DNA from: a bacterium
GTDB taxonomy: Bacteria; Bacillota; Clostridia; Lachnospirales; Lachnospiraceae
Direction of reading: 5' to 3'
Length of the DNA: 38,218 nt
Assembly (NCBI GenBank): GCA_030539165.1
Contig: JAUNSO010000023.1
Coordinates: forward strand, 2,523-40,740
Both the position numbers and the translations under genes were made by a program. Of this stretch, positions 8,318 through 17,008 are shown one piece after another (position 1 is the stretch's first letter; every line of letters begins with the position of its first letter). Below the pieces are notes generated by a model, which was not told where the DNA came from, did no database searches, and worked only from the letters and a program-made list of their open reading frames with translations.

Positions 8318-10555
8318 CTAACAGTTATAGGTCTCTTCAAACTGAGTAATCGGCATAGGCTTTGCGTACAGATAGCCCTGCGCGATGTGACAGCCGATTT
8401 CCTTGAGCATCTCTGCTTGTTCCTTCGTCTCAACGCCCTCGCAGACCACCTTGACACCCAGTCCCTCTGCCATCTCTACGATCTTCAGAAGTATCCATCT
8501 GCTGGCCTTGGAGGTAGCGGTTTCATCAAGGAATCCACGATCGATTTTCAACACATCAAACGGAATATCCTTCAGCAGATTCAACGATGAAAATCCAGAA
8601 CCGAAATCATCAATTGACAACATGACATTGATATCCTTCAGCTTGCTCATCACACTGACCATATGCTCACGTTCCAGGAAGAACACGGTCTCTGTCAGCT
8701 CCAGTTCCACATAGTCCTTTGGTATCTCATACTTTAACAGGATATCCTGAACCATACGCACATATGCCTTATTATGCAGCAGATATCTGGACTGGTTGAT
8801 TGACACCGGATATACCGGCTTTCCTTCATCTAAAAGCCTTCTGACATATTTGCAAATTGATTCTAGCATATAGAAGTCCAGCTTCTCTACAAATCCGTTC
8901 TTTTCAAAAATCGGAATAAAATCGTTCGGGTAGATCATACTGCCATCCGGCTTGATCCAGCGTACCAGTGCTTCTGCACCTGCAATCTTATCCTCTACCA
9001 TATCCCATTTCGGCTGCAGATAAGGTACAAACTCCCCATTCTCCAGTGCTTCCTCCATCTGGGATTCGATATATTCTCGTCTGCGTGTTTCCTCTATCAA
9101 TGAGTCCTCATAGTATGCAAACAGCTTCTTAGATTCTCCTGTAATTGACTTTCTGGCGAGATCAGCCTTATCAATCATGCTTGGTATCTGCTCAGTATAG
9201 TCTGTTACCACATAAAAGCCACTCTTGATTCTGATCGGATAGTTCACTGCAATCGTATTGGCATACCGGTTTACCCGTTCCTCCACAAATTCCTTGCGCG
9301 CTTTATCCCGTCCGTCATCAATGGCCAAACATACAAACTTATCTGCACTGATTCTGGCAAAGGTTTCATTGTAGCTAAAGCTTTCATTTGCCGCCTTGAC
9401 CAATGCTGCCAAAATCGCATCCGCCTTCTCGTGGCCATAGCCCTCATTCATATACCGGAAGTTCACAATATCAAAACAGATGACTGCATATGGCAGATCT
9501 CTGTTGTCATCCAGAAGCTCTCTTGCCTTCATCTCAAAGTAATGCATGTTTTTGGCGCCCGTCAGAGTATCACAATACGCCAATTCCTCCATTCGGGTCT
9601 GATCCTTACTGATATGCTTCCACACAACAGCGACCAGAGTCAGCATGATCAGGATCACAGAGATACACGTCAGGATTGCCCGTATGGCAATCGGACGCAC
9701 CATGACATCAATTGTTGAATCATACAGACAGCAGGAATAGTTCCAGTTTTCCGTACCCTCGATTGGGTAACTGGACAGATAGATATTAGCCATTTTCAGT
9801 GGAAGTGTTACCTGAATCGGATCTCTGTTTTCCTGTGTGATTCTGCCCTCATTCAGCATTTCCTCCATCTGTTCCGGGTTTTTGGCCTGTTCCAGCAAAT
9901 AGCTGTAAACATTATTGGCACTGCCTCCGCCTGCATTCTCTGTCGCCGACAGAATTGTCCCATCATTTGCTGTCAGATAGGAGATTGCACTGTCATCCAG
10001 ATAGCCCAGCGTTACATGATCCAGAATAGAGGCCGTAGAATCCACACCCACAAAATATCCCTTAAATAATCCGCCTGCAATCACCGGTGCTATCGCCATA
10101 AAGCTCAGTTCGTCACCATTTGAACTGTTATTATCCAGATAAACGCCGCCATCCAGACTCTCATCCACCATCTCTGTATATTCTTCTATAGCGACCTGTG
10201 TCAGACTCCCATCCGGATGATAGACCGTTCCAATGGAATTGATAAAATAAACATCCTGAAACCGTCCCTGACGCTCACACTCTGCCAGCATATCACAAAT
10301 TACAGTATGAGACAGACCGCCCTTATGAGCCATCTCAATTGCCTCTGCCGTTACGATTTCAATATTCTTTTCAAACATTTTACTAAGAACCTGACTGGCC
10401 ATCTGTGTCTGTACATTGATTTTGTCCAGTATTGCTTCACGATAGCTGCGAGTCAGGCTGGTGACATGTACTGTACAGATTACAATGCATATAGCCACCA
10501 GACCGGTGATGATACCATATAATTTTACGATATCCGCATCAATTTTTTTCTTCAT
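8318..10555 (-). CDS. membrane Cache-GGDEF-EAL protein, probable c-di-GMP phosphodiesterase
   Basis: A 745-residue signalling protein: transmembrane helix at about 12-32, extracytoplasmic Cache-like sensor (about 35-285), second helix at about 288-312, GGDEF domain (about 325-485) and EAL domain (about 500-740). The GGDEF signature is degenerate, SADKF at 403-407, so cyclase activity is unlikely. The EAL domain keeps its catalytic set: E528-A-L, N587, E619/E622, D649-D650 (DDFGSGFSS), K670 and E706, then QGYLYAKP. It therefore probably hydrolyses c-di-GMP in response to an outside ligand, with GGDEF possibly a GTP sensor. It starts 30 bp after purL stops, with a weak GGCGGGG ribosome site, and is 10 bp before queH. 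Confidence 0.92.
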   Translation of the reverse strand: MKKKIDADIVKLYGIITGLVAICIVICTVHVTSLTRSYREAILDKINVQTQMASQVLSKMFEKNIEIVTAEAIEMAHKGGLSHTVICDMLAECERQGRFQDVYFINSIGTVYHPDGSLTQVAIEEYTEMVDESLDGGVYLDNNSSNGDELSFMAIAPVIAGGLFKGYFVGVDSTASILDHVTLGYLDDSAISYLTANDGTILSATENAGGGSANNVYSYLLEQAKNPEQMEEMLNEGRITQENRDPIQVTLPLKMANIYLSSYPIEGTENWNYSCCLYDSTIDVMVRPIAIRAILTCISVILIMLTLVAVVWKHISKDQTRMEELAYCDTLTGAKNMHYFEMKARELLDDNRDLPYAVICFDIVNFRYMNEGYGHEKADAILAALVKAANESFSYNETFARISADKFVCLAIDDGRDKARKEFVEERVNRYANTIAVNYPIRIKSGFYVVTDYTEQIPSMIDKADLARKSITGESKKLFAYYEDSLIEETRRREYIESQMEEALENGEFVPYLQPKWDMVEDKIAGAEALVRWIKPDGSMIYPNDFIPIFEKNGFVEKLDFYMLESICKYVRRLLDEGKPVYPVSINQSRYLLHNKAYVRMVQDILLKYEIPKDYVELELTETVFFLEREHMVSVMSKLKDINVMLSIDDFGSGFSSLNLLKDIPFDVLKIDRGFLDETATSKASRWILLKIVEMAEGLGVKVVCEGVETKEQAEMLKEIGCHIAQGYLYAKPMPITQFEETYNC

Positions 10556-10585
10556 TTGTAACCCCGCCTGTGTTTTCAGATTTCG

Positions 10586-13500
10586 TCAGCGAAAATATCT
10601 TACGCCTGATTCAAAGATCTGCATATCCTGATTGCCGTAGATATTAACAGCAACCGCTTCGCCCCGACGCTCTGAGTGTCCCATCTTTCCAAAGCATCGT
10701 CCATCCGGGCTTGTGATACCCTCTATTGCCTGATAAGAACCGTTGATATTCCATTCCTCATCCATGGAAGCGGTTCCGTTTAAATCTACATACTGTGTCG
10801 CAATCTGTCCGTTAGCAGACAGCTTCTGCAGCCATTCGTCATCTGCTACAAAACGTCCCTCACCATGTGAAGCCGGAATGCAGTAAACGCCTCCTGTTTC
10901 AGCCCCCTGCAGCCAGGGAGACAGATTGGATACTACCTTGGTATAGACCATTTTTGATATATGTCTGTTGATCGTGTTATACGTCAATGTCGGTGACTGT
11001 GCGTTCTGTCCGGTGATCTTTCCATCCGGCAAAAGTCCCAGTTTGATCAGTGCCTGGAAGCCATTGCAAATACCCAGTGCCAGTCCGTCTCTGTTCTGCA
11101 GCAGATCATTGACTGCTTCCTTTAGTCTGGCATTGCGGAATGCTGTTGCAAAAAACTTGGCTGAGCCATCCGGTTCGTCACCTGCCGAGAAACCGCCCGG
11201 GAACATAATGATCTGGGCATTGCGGATTGCCTTGTCAAAGGCCTCTACCGAGTCCCTGATATCCTGAGGATTTCTGTTGGTAAATACCTTGATAACCACA
11301 TCCGCGCCGGCTCTTTTGAACGCTGCCTCACTGTCATACTCACAGTTCGTACCTGGAAAGACCGGAATGAATACCGTTGGTTTTGCAGTTTTGTGTCTGC
11401 ATACATAAACCTGTTCCTGCGGAATCTGATACAGCTTTGTTTCGACTGCATCTGTTCCCTTATAGGCTTTGGTCGGGAAGACCTTCTCCAGTTTGGACTT
11501 CCATGCTCCCAAAGCTTCCTCGACACTCAGACTTTCATTTCCGTAAGTAAACATCGCCGTATCATTCACTTCACCGATCACAGTATACGGAAGCTTAATC
11601 TCTGCGAGCTTATCCTTCGGGACAGTTGCAATGATATTACCGTTTTCTCTGCCAAACAGCTCCTGTGCAGAAAGCTCGGTATTGATGGAAACGCCCATTT
11701 TATTACCAAATGCCATCTTGCTGACAGCCGGTATCACACCTTTGCCATCCGGCGCATATGCTGAAACGATCGTATGTGAATGGATCAGCTTTGTAATTTC
11801 ACTGTACAGCTCTATGACACGTTCATAAACCGGTATGTCATATGCATCCTTCTCAATCGTAAACTTGATAATCTGATTTCCCGCCTGCTTGAACTCCGGG
11901 GTGATCAGATCCTGATGCTTTGCCACATCCACTGCGAAGGATACGAGTGTGGGAGGCACATCTATCTGCTCAAAGGTACCTGACATCGAGTCCTTGCCTC
12001 CGATAGATGCCAGTCCAAATCCCATCTGTGCATCATATGCACCCAGCAGTGCTGCAAATGGCTGACTCCAGCGCTTCGGATCCTCACTCATGCGACGGAA
12101 GTATTCCTGGAATGTAAATCTGATCTTTTTCAAATCTCCGCCTGCTGCTACGATCTTTGCAACAGATTCCAGTACTGCATAAATGGCTCCGTGGTACGGA
12201 CTCCATGAGGATAGCTCAGGATCAAATCCATAACTCATCATCGTAACCGTATCTGTCCTGCCCTCACGCACCGGCAGCTTTGCAATCATGGTCTGTGTCT
12301 CCGTCAGCTGATATTTACCACCATAAGGCATCAGTACCGAACCTGAGCCAATAGAGCCGTCAAACATTTCCACAAGTCCCTTTTGTGAGCAGACGTTCAG
12401 ATCCTTTAATGTGTTCAGCCATTGTTCCTTGATGGATGTCGTTTTAGAAGAATTGTCCGTAGTAAAATAAGTATTCCCCTGCTGCGGCATCTCTACCTCA
12501 ACCGCCGTCTCCTGATGCGCTCCGTTTGTATCCAGGAATGCGCGTGACAGATTGACAATTTCCTTGCCTCTCCATGACATGACGAGCCTTGGCTCCTTTG
12601 TCACCACTGCTACACTGACTGCCTCCAGATTCTCCTCTGCAGCATACTGTAAAAATGTATCTACATCCTTTGGATCAATGACGACCGCCATTCTCTCTTG
12701 GGATTCTGATATTGCAAGCTCTGTTCCGTCAAGTCCCGCATACTTCTTCGGAACCTGATCCATATCGATTCGCAGTCCATCTGCCAGCTCGCCAATGGCT
12801 ACTGATACACCACCTGCGCCAAAGTCATTACACTTCTTGATCAGTCTGCTGACCTCTTCACGTCTGAAGAGTCTCTGGATCTTACGCTCCGTCGGTGCAT
12901 TTCCCTTCTGCACCTCAGCACCGCAGGTCTCTATAGATGCGGTCGTATGCACCTTGGAGGAGCCTGTTGCTCCACCGCAGCCGTCACGTCCGGTTCTGCC
13001 GCCCAACAGGATAATGATATCCCCGGGATCAGAATTCTCACGGATGACATTGCATCTGGGTGCTGCACCCATGACTGCACCGATTTCCATTCTCTTCGCT
13101 ACATAGTTTGGATGATAGATTTCTTTCACATAGCCTGTTGCCAGACCGATCTGATTGCCATAAGAGGAATATCCGCTTGCCGCACCACGTACCAGCTTCT
13201 TCTGTGACAGCTTGCCCCGCAGGGTCTCACTGACTGCGACTGTCGGATCTGCTGCTCCGGTAATACGCATTGCCTGGTATACATAGGCGCGTCCCGAAAG
13301 AGGATCTCTGATAGCCCCGCCCAGACATGTCGCTGCCCCTCCGAACGGTTCGATCTCTGTGGGATGGTTGTGTGTTTCATTCTTAAAGCTGACCAGCCAT
13401 TCCTCTGTTCTGATATCATCCTTGGCGTACTCGATTTCTACCGGAACAACGATGGAGCAGGCATTGATTTCATCTGATTCTTCGAGATCCTGCAGTTTGC

Positions 13501-14362
13501 CGTCTCTCTTGAGCTTACGCATAGCCATCAGTGCCAGATCCATCAGACATACAAATTTATCGCTTCTGCCTGCAAATACTTCCTCTCTTGCTGCCAGATA
13601 CTGATCATATGTCTTCTGCATCGGAGTTTTGTAATATCCATCATCAAAGATGACATTTTTTAGTTCCGTTGAAAATGTAGTATGACGGCAGTGATCCGAC
13701 CAATAGGTATCCAGTACCCTGATCTCGGTCATCGTAGGATCTCTGTGTTCTTCCCCGGCATAATACTTTTGTATATGCTGAAAATCCTTGAAGGTCATGG
13801 CAAGTCCCAGAGATGCATACAGCTCCTGCAGCTTGTCCTCTGCCATACTTGAAAATCCGTTAAAGATGATTACGTCAGCCGGTTCCTCAAAGATCGTCTG
13901 CAGTGTATCCGGTTTCTGCAGATCTGTCTCACGTGAATCCACCGGATTGATACAGTAATTCTTGATCTTCTCGAATTCTTCATCTGTAATCTGACCTTCC
14001 AGACAGTACGTCACTGCTGTTTTGATCGTCGGATCCTCGTCTTCCTTCAGGAACTTGACACATTGTACTGCTGAGTCCGCTCTCTGATCAAACTGCCCCG
14101 GCAGGAACTCCACGGAAAAGGCACGTGCATCCGGTGCCATGGAAAACATCTCTTCATATAAAATATCTACCGGTGGTTCAGAGAACACACAGGTACATGC
14201 CTGCTGATAGGTCTCCTCACTCAGATTCTCGATATCATACCGTATCAGTTCCCTGACCAGTCTGATTCCCTGTATATTCAGATAGCTCCTGATTTCTTCA
14301 CACAGTTCCTTGGACTTGACTGCAAACGGCTCCTTTTTTTCTACATAGATGCGCTTAACCAT
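10586..14362 (-). CDS. purL: phosphoribosylformylglycinamidine synthase, single-chain (PurL with fused glutaminase)
   Basis: A 1258-residue enzyme converting FGAR, glutamine and ATP to FGAM, the fourth step of de novo purine synthesis. Two AIRS-type synthase halves are visible (DHCRHTTFSTEL near 232-244, NETHNHPTEIEPFGGAATCLGG in the first active site, GGKDSM in the second). A class I glutamine amidotransferase domain follows from about residue 985, with nucleophile C1099 in GICNGFQ and the H1229/E1231 dyad in GHSERR. This long form is usual in Clostridia and needs no separate PurQ or PurS. The ribosome site GGGAG precedes the ATG. Only 19 bp separate it from the tetR stop, so no purine riboswitch can precede it directly and expression must come from the tetR promoter or beyond. 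Confidence 0.97.
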   Translation of the reverse strand: MVKRIYVEKKEPFAVKSKELCEEIRSYLNIQGIRLVRELIRYDIENLSEETYQQACTCVFSEPPVDILYEEMFSMAPDARAFSVEFLPGQFDQRADSAVQCVKFLKEDEDPTIKTAVTYCLEGQITDEEFEKIKNYCINPVDSRETDLQKPDTLQTIFEEPADVIIFNGFSSMAEDKLQELYASLGLAMTFKDFQHIQKYYAGEEHRDPTMTEIRVLDTYWSDHCRHTTFSTELKNVIFDDGYYKTPMQKTYDQYLAAREEVFAGRSDKFVCLMDLALMAMRKLKRDGKLQDLEESDEINACSIVVPVEIEYAKDDIRTEEWLVSFKNETHNHPTEIEPFGGAATCLGGAIRDPLSGRAYVYQAMRITGAADPTVAVSETLRGKLSQKKLVRGAASGYSSYGNQIGLATGYVKEIYHPNYVAKRMEIGAVMGAAPRCNVIRENSDPGDIIILLGGRTGRDGCGGATGSSKVHTTASIETCGAEVQKGNAPTERKIQRLFRREEVSRLIKKCNDFGAGGVSVAIGELADGLRIDMDQVPKKYAGLDGTELAISESQERMAVVIDPKDVDTFLQYAAEENLEAVSVAVVTKEPRLVMSWRGKEIVNLSRAFLDTNGAHQETAVEVEMPQQGNTYFTTDNSSKTTSIKEQWLNTLKDLNVCSQKGLVEMFDGSIGSGSVLMPYGGKYQLTETQTMIAKLPVREGRTDTVTMMSYGFDPELSSWSPYHGAIYAVLESVAKIVAAGGDLKKIRFTFQEYFRRMSEDPKRWSQPFAALLGAYDAQMGFGLASIGGKDSMSGTFEQIDVPPTLVSFAVDVAKHQDLITPEFKQAGNQIIKFTIEKDAYDIPVYERVIELYSEITKLIHSHTIVSAYAPDGKGVIPAVSKMAFGNKMGVSINTELSAQELFGRENGNIIATVPKDKLAEIKLPYTVIGEVNDTAMFTYGNESLSVEEALGAWKSKLEKVFPTKAYKGTDAVETKLYQIPQEQVYVCRHKTAKPTVFIPVFPGTNCEYDSEAAFKRAGADVVIKVFTNRNPQDIRDSVEAFDKAIRNAQIIMFPGGFSAGDEPDGSAKFFATAFRNARLKEAVNDLLQNRDGLALGICNGFQALIKLGLLPDGKITGQNAQSPTLTYNTINRHISKMVYTKVVSNLSPWLQGAETGGVYCIPASHGEGRFVADDEWLQKLSANGQIATQYVDLNGTASMDEEWNINGSYQAIEGITSPDGRCFGKMGHSERRGEAVAVNIYGNQDMQIFESGVRYFR

Positions 14363-14381
14363 TTTATCTCTCCCTCATGTT

Positions 14382-14969
14382 TTATTCTTCTTCGGCAATC
14401 AGTCCCTGCATCATATACAGAATCTGCTGATCCACCGTTTTTTCCGATACTCCGATTGTCCTGCTGGCAACCTTGAGTCCTTCCATGACAAACATCATAT
14501 TCTTTGCCGCTGCAATGGAATCCTCACAATACAATTCGCCGGTTGATACACCCGCATCGATCATTTCGGACAGCAGCTTAACACCCATTTCAAACTGTCT
14601 GCGTGCCATATTTTCTTTCTTTGGAAACTTCGTCTCAAAGAAAAACTCATATGTCGCAATTGTCAGATTATCCTGAGCATGCAGGATTTCCTTTTTCTGT
14701 TCCTTAAAAAACAGTGCCAGAATATCTGCCACTGTCATTTCCTTTTCCAGCGTCTGCTCCAGAGCATCGTCCGTATCCTCCTGCTCCTTTTGCAGCACTG
14801 CTATAAAGAGTTCAGCCGTACTGTTAAAATAGAGATACAAGCCGCCTCGGCTGATTTCACATGCCTCTACAATGTCCTTCATGGTGACATTTTTATATCC
14901 CTTTTCCATGAAGACCTTTCTTGCAGTTTCCAGAATATATGCTTTCTTCTGATCTGATTTCTCTCCCAT
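14382..14969 (-). CDS. TetR/AcrR-family transcriptional regulator
   Basis: A 195-residue TetR protein: the N-terminal helix-turn-helix at about residues 12-55 contains the family motif (ARKVFMEKGY, then TMKDIVEACEISRGGLYLYFNS), and the alpha-helical C-terminal half is the ligand and dimer domain. It is the first gene of the tetR-purL-EAL-queH series. A perfect 18-bp palindrome lies exactly between the -35 and -10 of its promoter, so autorepression is very likely, and purL would be controlled with it. The ligand is unknown. The ribosome site (GAGG) is weak and the leader can fold. It is not a recognised PurR, and its pairing with purL is what makes it notable. Confidence 0.9.
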   Translation of the reverse strand: MGEKSDQKKAYILETARKVFMEKGYKNVTMKDIVEACEISRGGLYLYFNSTAELFIAVLQKEQEDTDDALEQTLEKEMTVADILALFFKEQKKEILHAQDNLTIATYEFFFETKFPKKENMARRQFEMGVKLLSEMIDAGVSTGELYCEDSIAAAKNMMFVMEGLKVASRTIGVSEKTVDQQILYMMQGLIAEEE

Positions 14970-15049
14970 ACGCGCCTCGCTTTTTAAGGATATATATTAT
15001 GCACAGATTGCTTCGTGACTGCGTCACTCACGCATCCTTGGCATAATAC

Positions 15050-15079
15050 ATTATAATGACAGTACTGTCATTCTGTCAA
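15050..15079 (-). promoter_or_regulatory. promoter with 18-bp palindromic operator in the spacer (tetR-purL unit)
   Basis: Minus strand: perfect -35 TTGACA (15074-15079), 18-bp spacer, perfect -10 TATAAT (15050-15055). The palindrome AATGACAGTACTGTCATT (15055-15072) is perfect over 18 bp and fills the spacer. This is the classic position for a TetR-family operator that blocks RNA polymerase. Confidence 0.85.
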
Positions 15080-15115
15080 TCAAATCCGTTGCTTTTCGAG
15101 TATTTTCGGCACTTT

Positions 15116-16489
15116 TCATATGAAATCTATGGCTTCCTGTACAGATTTCACACCGACCAGTTTCATACCCTTGATCTTCTTGAGTGCTGGCAGGGAACTC
15201 TCCGGCACGATACATGTCGTAAAGCCCAGCTTCTGTGCTTCCTGTACGCGAATCTCTGCCATACTGACAGCACGTACCTCTCCGCTCAAGCCTATCTCTC
15301 CGAATGCCGTCAGCTTCTCATCGATTGCCCTGTTCTTAAAGCTGGATACGATGGCAAGTGCAATCCCCAGATCAATTGCCGGCTCTGACAGCCTCATGCC
15401 TCCTGCAATATTGACATAGGCATCACTGTCCGACATATGGAGTCCCACACGTTTTTCCAGCACTGCCATCAGCAGATTGACACGGTTAAAATCTGTCCCT
15501 GTCGCCTGTCTTCTCGGAATCCCAAAGTTTGTGCGGCATACTAACGCCTGTATTTCCACCAGAATCGGTCTCGTCCCTTCAATGGAACAGGTCACGACAG
15601 ATCCGGACGCATCCTGAGGACGACCGTTCAGCATAAACTCTGAAGGATTTGCCACCTCCACAAGTCCTGTCTCCCGCATCTCAAATACTCCGATCTCATT
15701 TGTAGAACCAAACCTGTTTTTCACACCACGGAGAATCCGATAGGCAGCATGCCTGTCACCCTCAAAGTAGAGCACCGTATCTACCATATGCTCCAGCACA
15801 CGTGGTCCTGCCACCGTGCCTTCCTTTGTCACATGGCCCACGATAAATACAGACACACCCAGTCCCTTAGCCAGCTGCAGCAGCAGATTGGTGGATTCCC
15901 GTACCTGTGATACAGATCCCGGAGCTGAACCGATATCCTCACTGTACATCGTCTGTATGGAATCTATAACCACTGATTCGGGTTTTGTCCGTCTGATCAC
16001 ATCCTCGATGACCTCCAGATTTGTCTCACATAACAGCAGCAGAGACTCCGTAAATTCACCGATGCGAAGAGCCCTGAGTTTAATCTGCTTCAATGACTCT
16101 TCACCTGATATGTACAGAACTTTTCGATGATCATCTGATAAATGCTTGCATACCTGCAGCAGCAATGTGGATTTTCCAATCCCGGGGTCTCCTCCAACTA
16201 AAACAAGGGAGCCCGGTACGATACCGCCTCCCAATACTCTGTCTAATTCGCCTATATGTGTCAAAACTCTTTCATCCTCTTTTAAGGTGATTGAAGAAAG
16301 AACAGCCGGCTCCTGCCGGCTGGACACAGCACTCTTTACAGCCCCCGCTCCTGAGGGCTTCTTTACCGTTTCTTCTACAAAGGTGTTCCATGCCTTACAG
16401 GCCGGACACTGACCCATCCATTTGGATGACTCATAGCCACACTCTCCGCAGAAGAATACCGTAGCTGTTTTTCCCTTTGCCATGAGCAT
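15116..16489 (-). CDS. radA: DNA repair protein RadA (Sms)
   Basis: A 457-residue RecA-like DNA helicase/branch migration factor acting in recombination and DNA repair. An N-terminal C4 zinc finger (C14-x2-C17, C28-x2-C31) is followed by Walker A GGDPGIGKST at 99-108, the RadA-specific KNRFG motif at 257-261 and a C-terminal Lon-protease-like domain. The ATG at 16489 is 5 nt from AAAGGAG; MAKGKT two codons later is the alternative start usual in this family. It follows the 137-aa gene by 16 bp and is probably the last gene of the clpC group. No terminator is visible before tetR, so some readthrough into the tetR-purL unit is possible. Confidence 0.97.
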   Translation of the reverse strand: MLMAKGKTATVFFCGECGYESSKWMGQCPACKAWNTFVEETVKKPSGAGAVKSAVSSRQEPAVLSSITLKEDERVLTHIGELDRVLGGGIVPGSLVLVGGDPGIGKSTLLLQVCKHLSDDHRKVLYISGEESLKQIKLRALRIGEFTESLLLLCETNLEVIEDVIRRTKPESVVIDSIQTMYSEDIGSAPGSVSQVRESTNLLLQLAKGLGVSVFIVGHVTKEGTVAGPRVLEHMVDTVLYFEGDRHAAYRILRGVKNRFGSTNEIGVFEMRETGLVEVANPSEFMLNGRPQDASGSVVTCSIEGTRPILVEIQALVCRTNFGIPRRQATGTDFNRVNLLMAVLEKRVGLHMSDSDAYVNIAGGMRLSEPAIDLGIALAIVSSFKNRAIDEKLTAFGEIGLSGEVRAVSMAEIRVQEAQKLGFTTCIVPESSLPALKKIKGMKLVGVKSVQEAIDFI

Positions 16490-16505
16490 GACTGCTCCTT
16501 TTTGA

Positions 16506-16919
16506 TTATTTTGCCTGAACCTTGATCTCTACCTCACCTGCTCCGGCCAGCTCAGCACTGATATTCAGCTTACCGCCCAGATTGGTCTTCATGGTTCCTA
16601 CACTGCTGCCTGCTACGAACACTTCATACTCCGCATCCTCAGCAAGACCGATTGTAATCTGCGCATCCTCTGTACCTTCTACTAAAAAGGCAACTCCGTC
16701 TGCGGTCGTTTTAAAGTTATTAACGCTTGTTCCCGGAACTGATTCATAGACGAACATCCCGTCACGTTCCAGTTTGGTCATGGCTGCGGATGTCTTAACC
16801 TTGTACAGATTGCCGCCAAATTCGTAATCTTCCTTTTTTGCCTTTTCTGCAAGCTCATGATTGCCAAAACTAATGGTACCATTCTTCTCTGTACGAATTA
16901 ATTCCTGTACTACTGACAT
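16506..16919 (-). CDS. conserved 137-aa beta-rich protein of unknown function (often labelled endosialidase in Lachnospiraceae)
   Basis: A 137-residue acidic protein without signal peptide or membrane segment. The middle (YKVKTSAAMTKLERDGMFVYES) and the C-terminal half (FLVEGTEDAQITIGL, then GTMKTNLGGKLNISAEL) alternate hydrophobic and polar residues as in a small beta-sandwich. From memory, near-identical proteins sit beside clpC/radA in other Lachnospiraceae and carry the automatic label endosialidase, which nothing here supports: there is no enzymatic motif. It has its own promoter (16967-16995) and an AGGAGG site 9 nt before the ATG, and is followed by radA after 16 bp. A stress-related role is only a guess from the neighbours. 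Confidence 0.8.
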   Translation of the reverse strand: MSVVQELIRTEKNGTISFGNHELAEKAKKEDYEFGGNLYKVKTSAAMTKLERDGMFVYESVPGTSVNNFKTTADGVAFLVEGTEDAQITIGLAEDAEYEVFVAGSSVGTMKTNLGGKLNISAELAGAGEVEIKVQAK

Positions 16920-16966
16920 TTCTTTTGTCCTCCTATTGACAAGCTTTTGTGGTTTTGGATAGTTAC

Positions 16967-16995
16967 ATCATACATCATTGATTTGTTTCTGACAA
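16967..16995 (-). promoter_or_regulatory. internal promoter before the 137-aa gene and radA
   Basis: Minus strand TTGTCA (16990-16995), 17-bp spacer, TATGAT (16967-16972), five of six matches in each element. It lies between clpC and the 137-aa gene. Confidence 0.65.
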
Positions 16996-17008
16996 TGGTT
17001 CAGATGAC

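Noticed and set aside
8308..8457. N-terminal extension of QueH
   Set aside because: It would overlap the EAL gene by 140 bp; arginine-rich sequence does not fit the family, and a good start lies at 8307.
14363..14381. Purine riboswitch in front of purL
   Set aside because: Only 19 bp separate tetR and purL.
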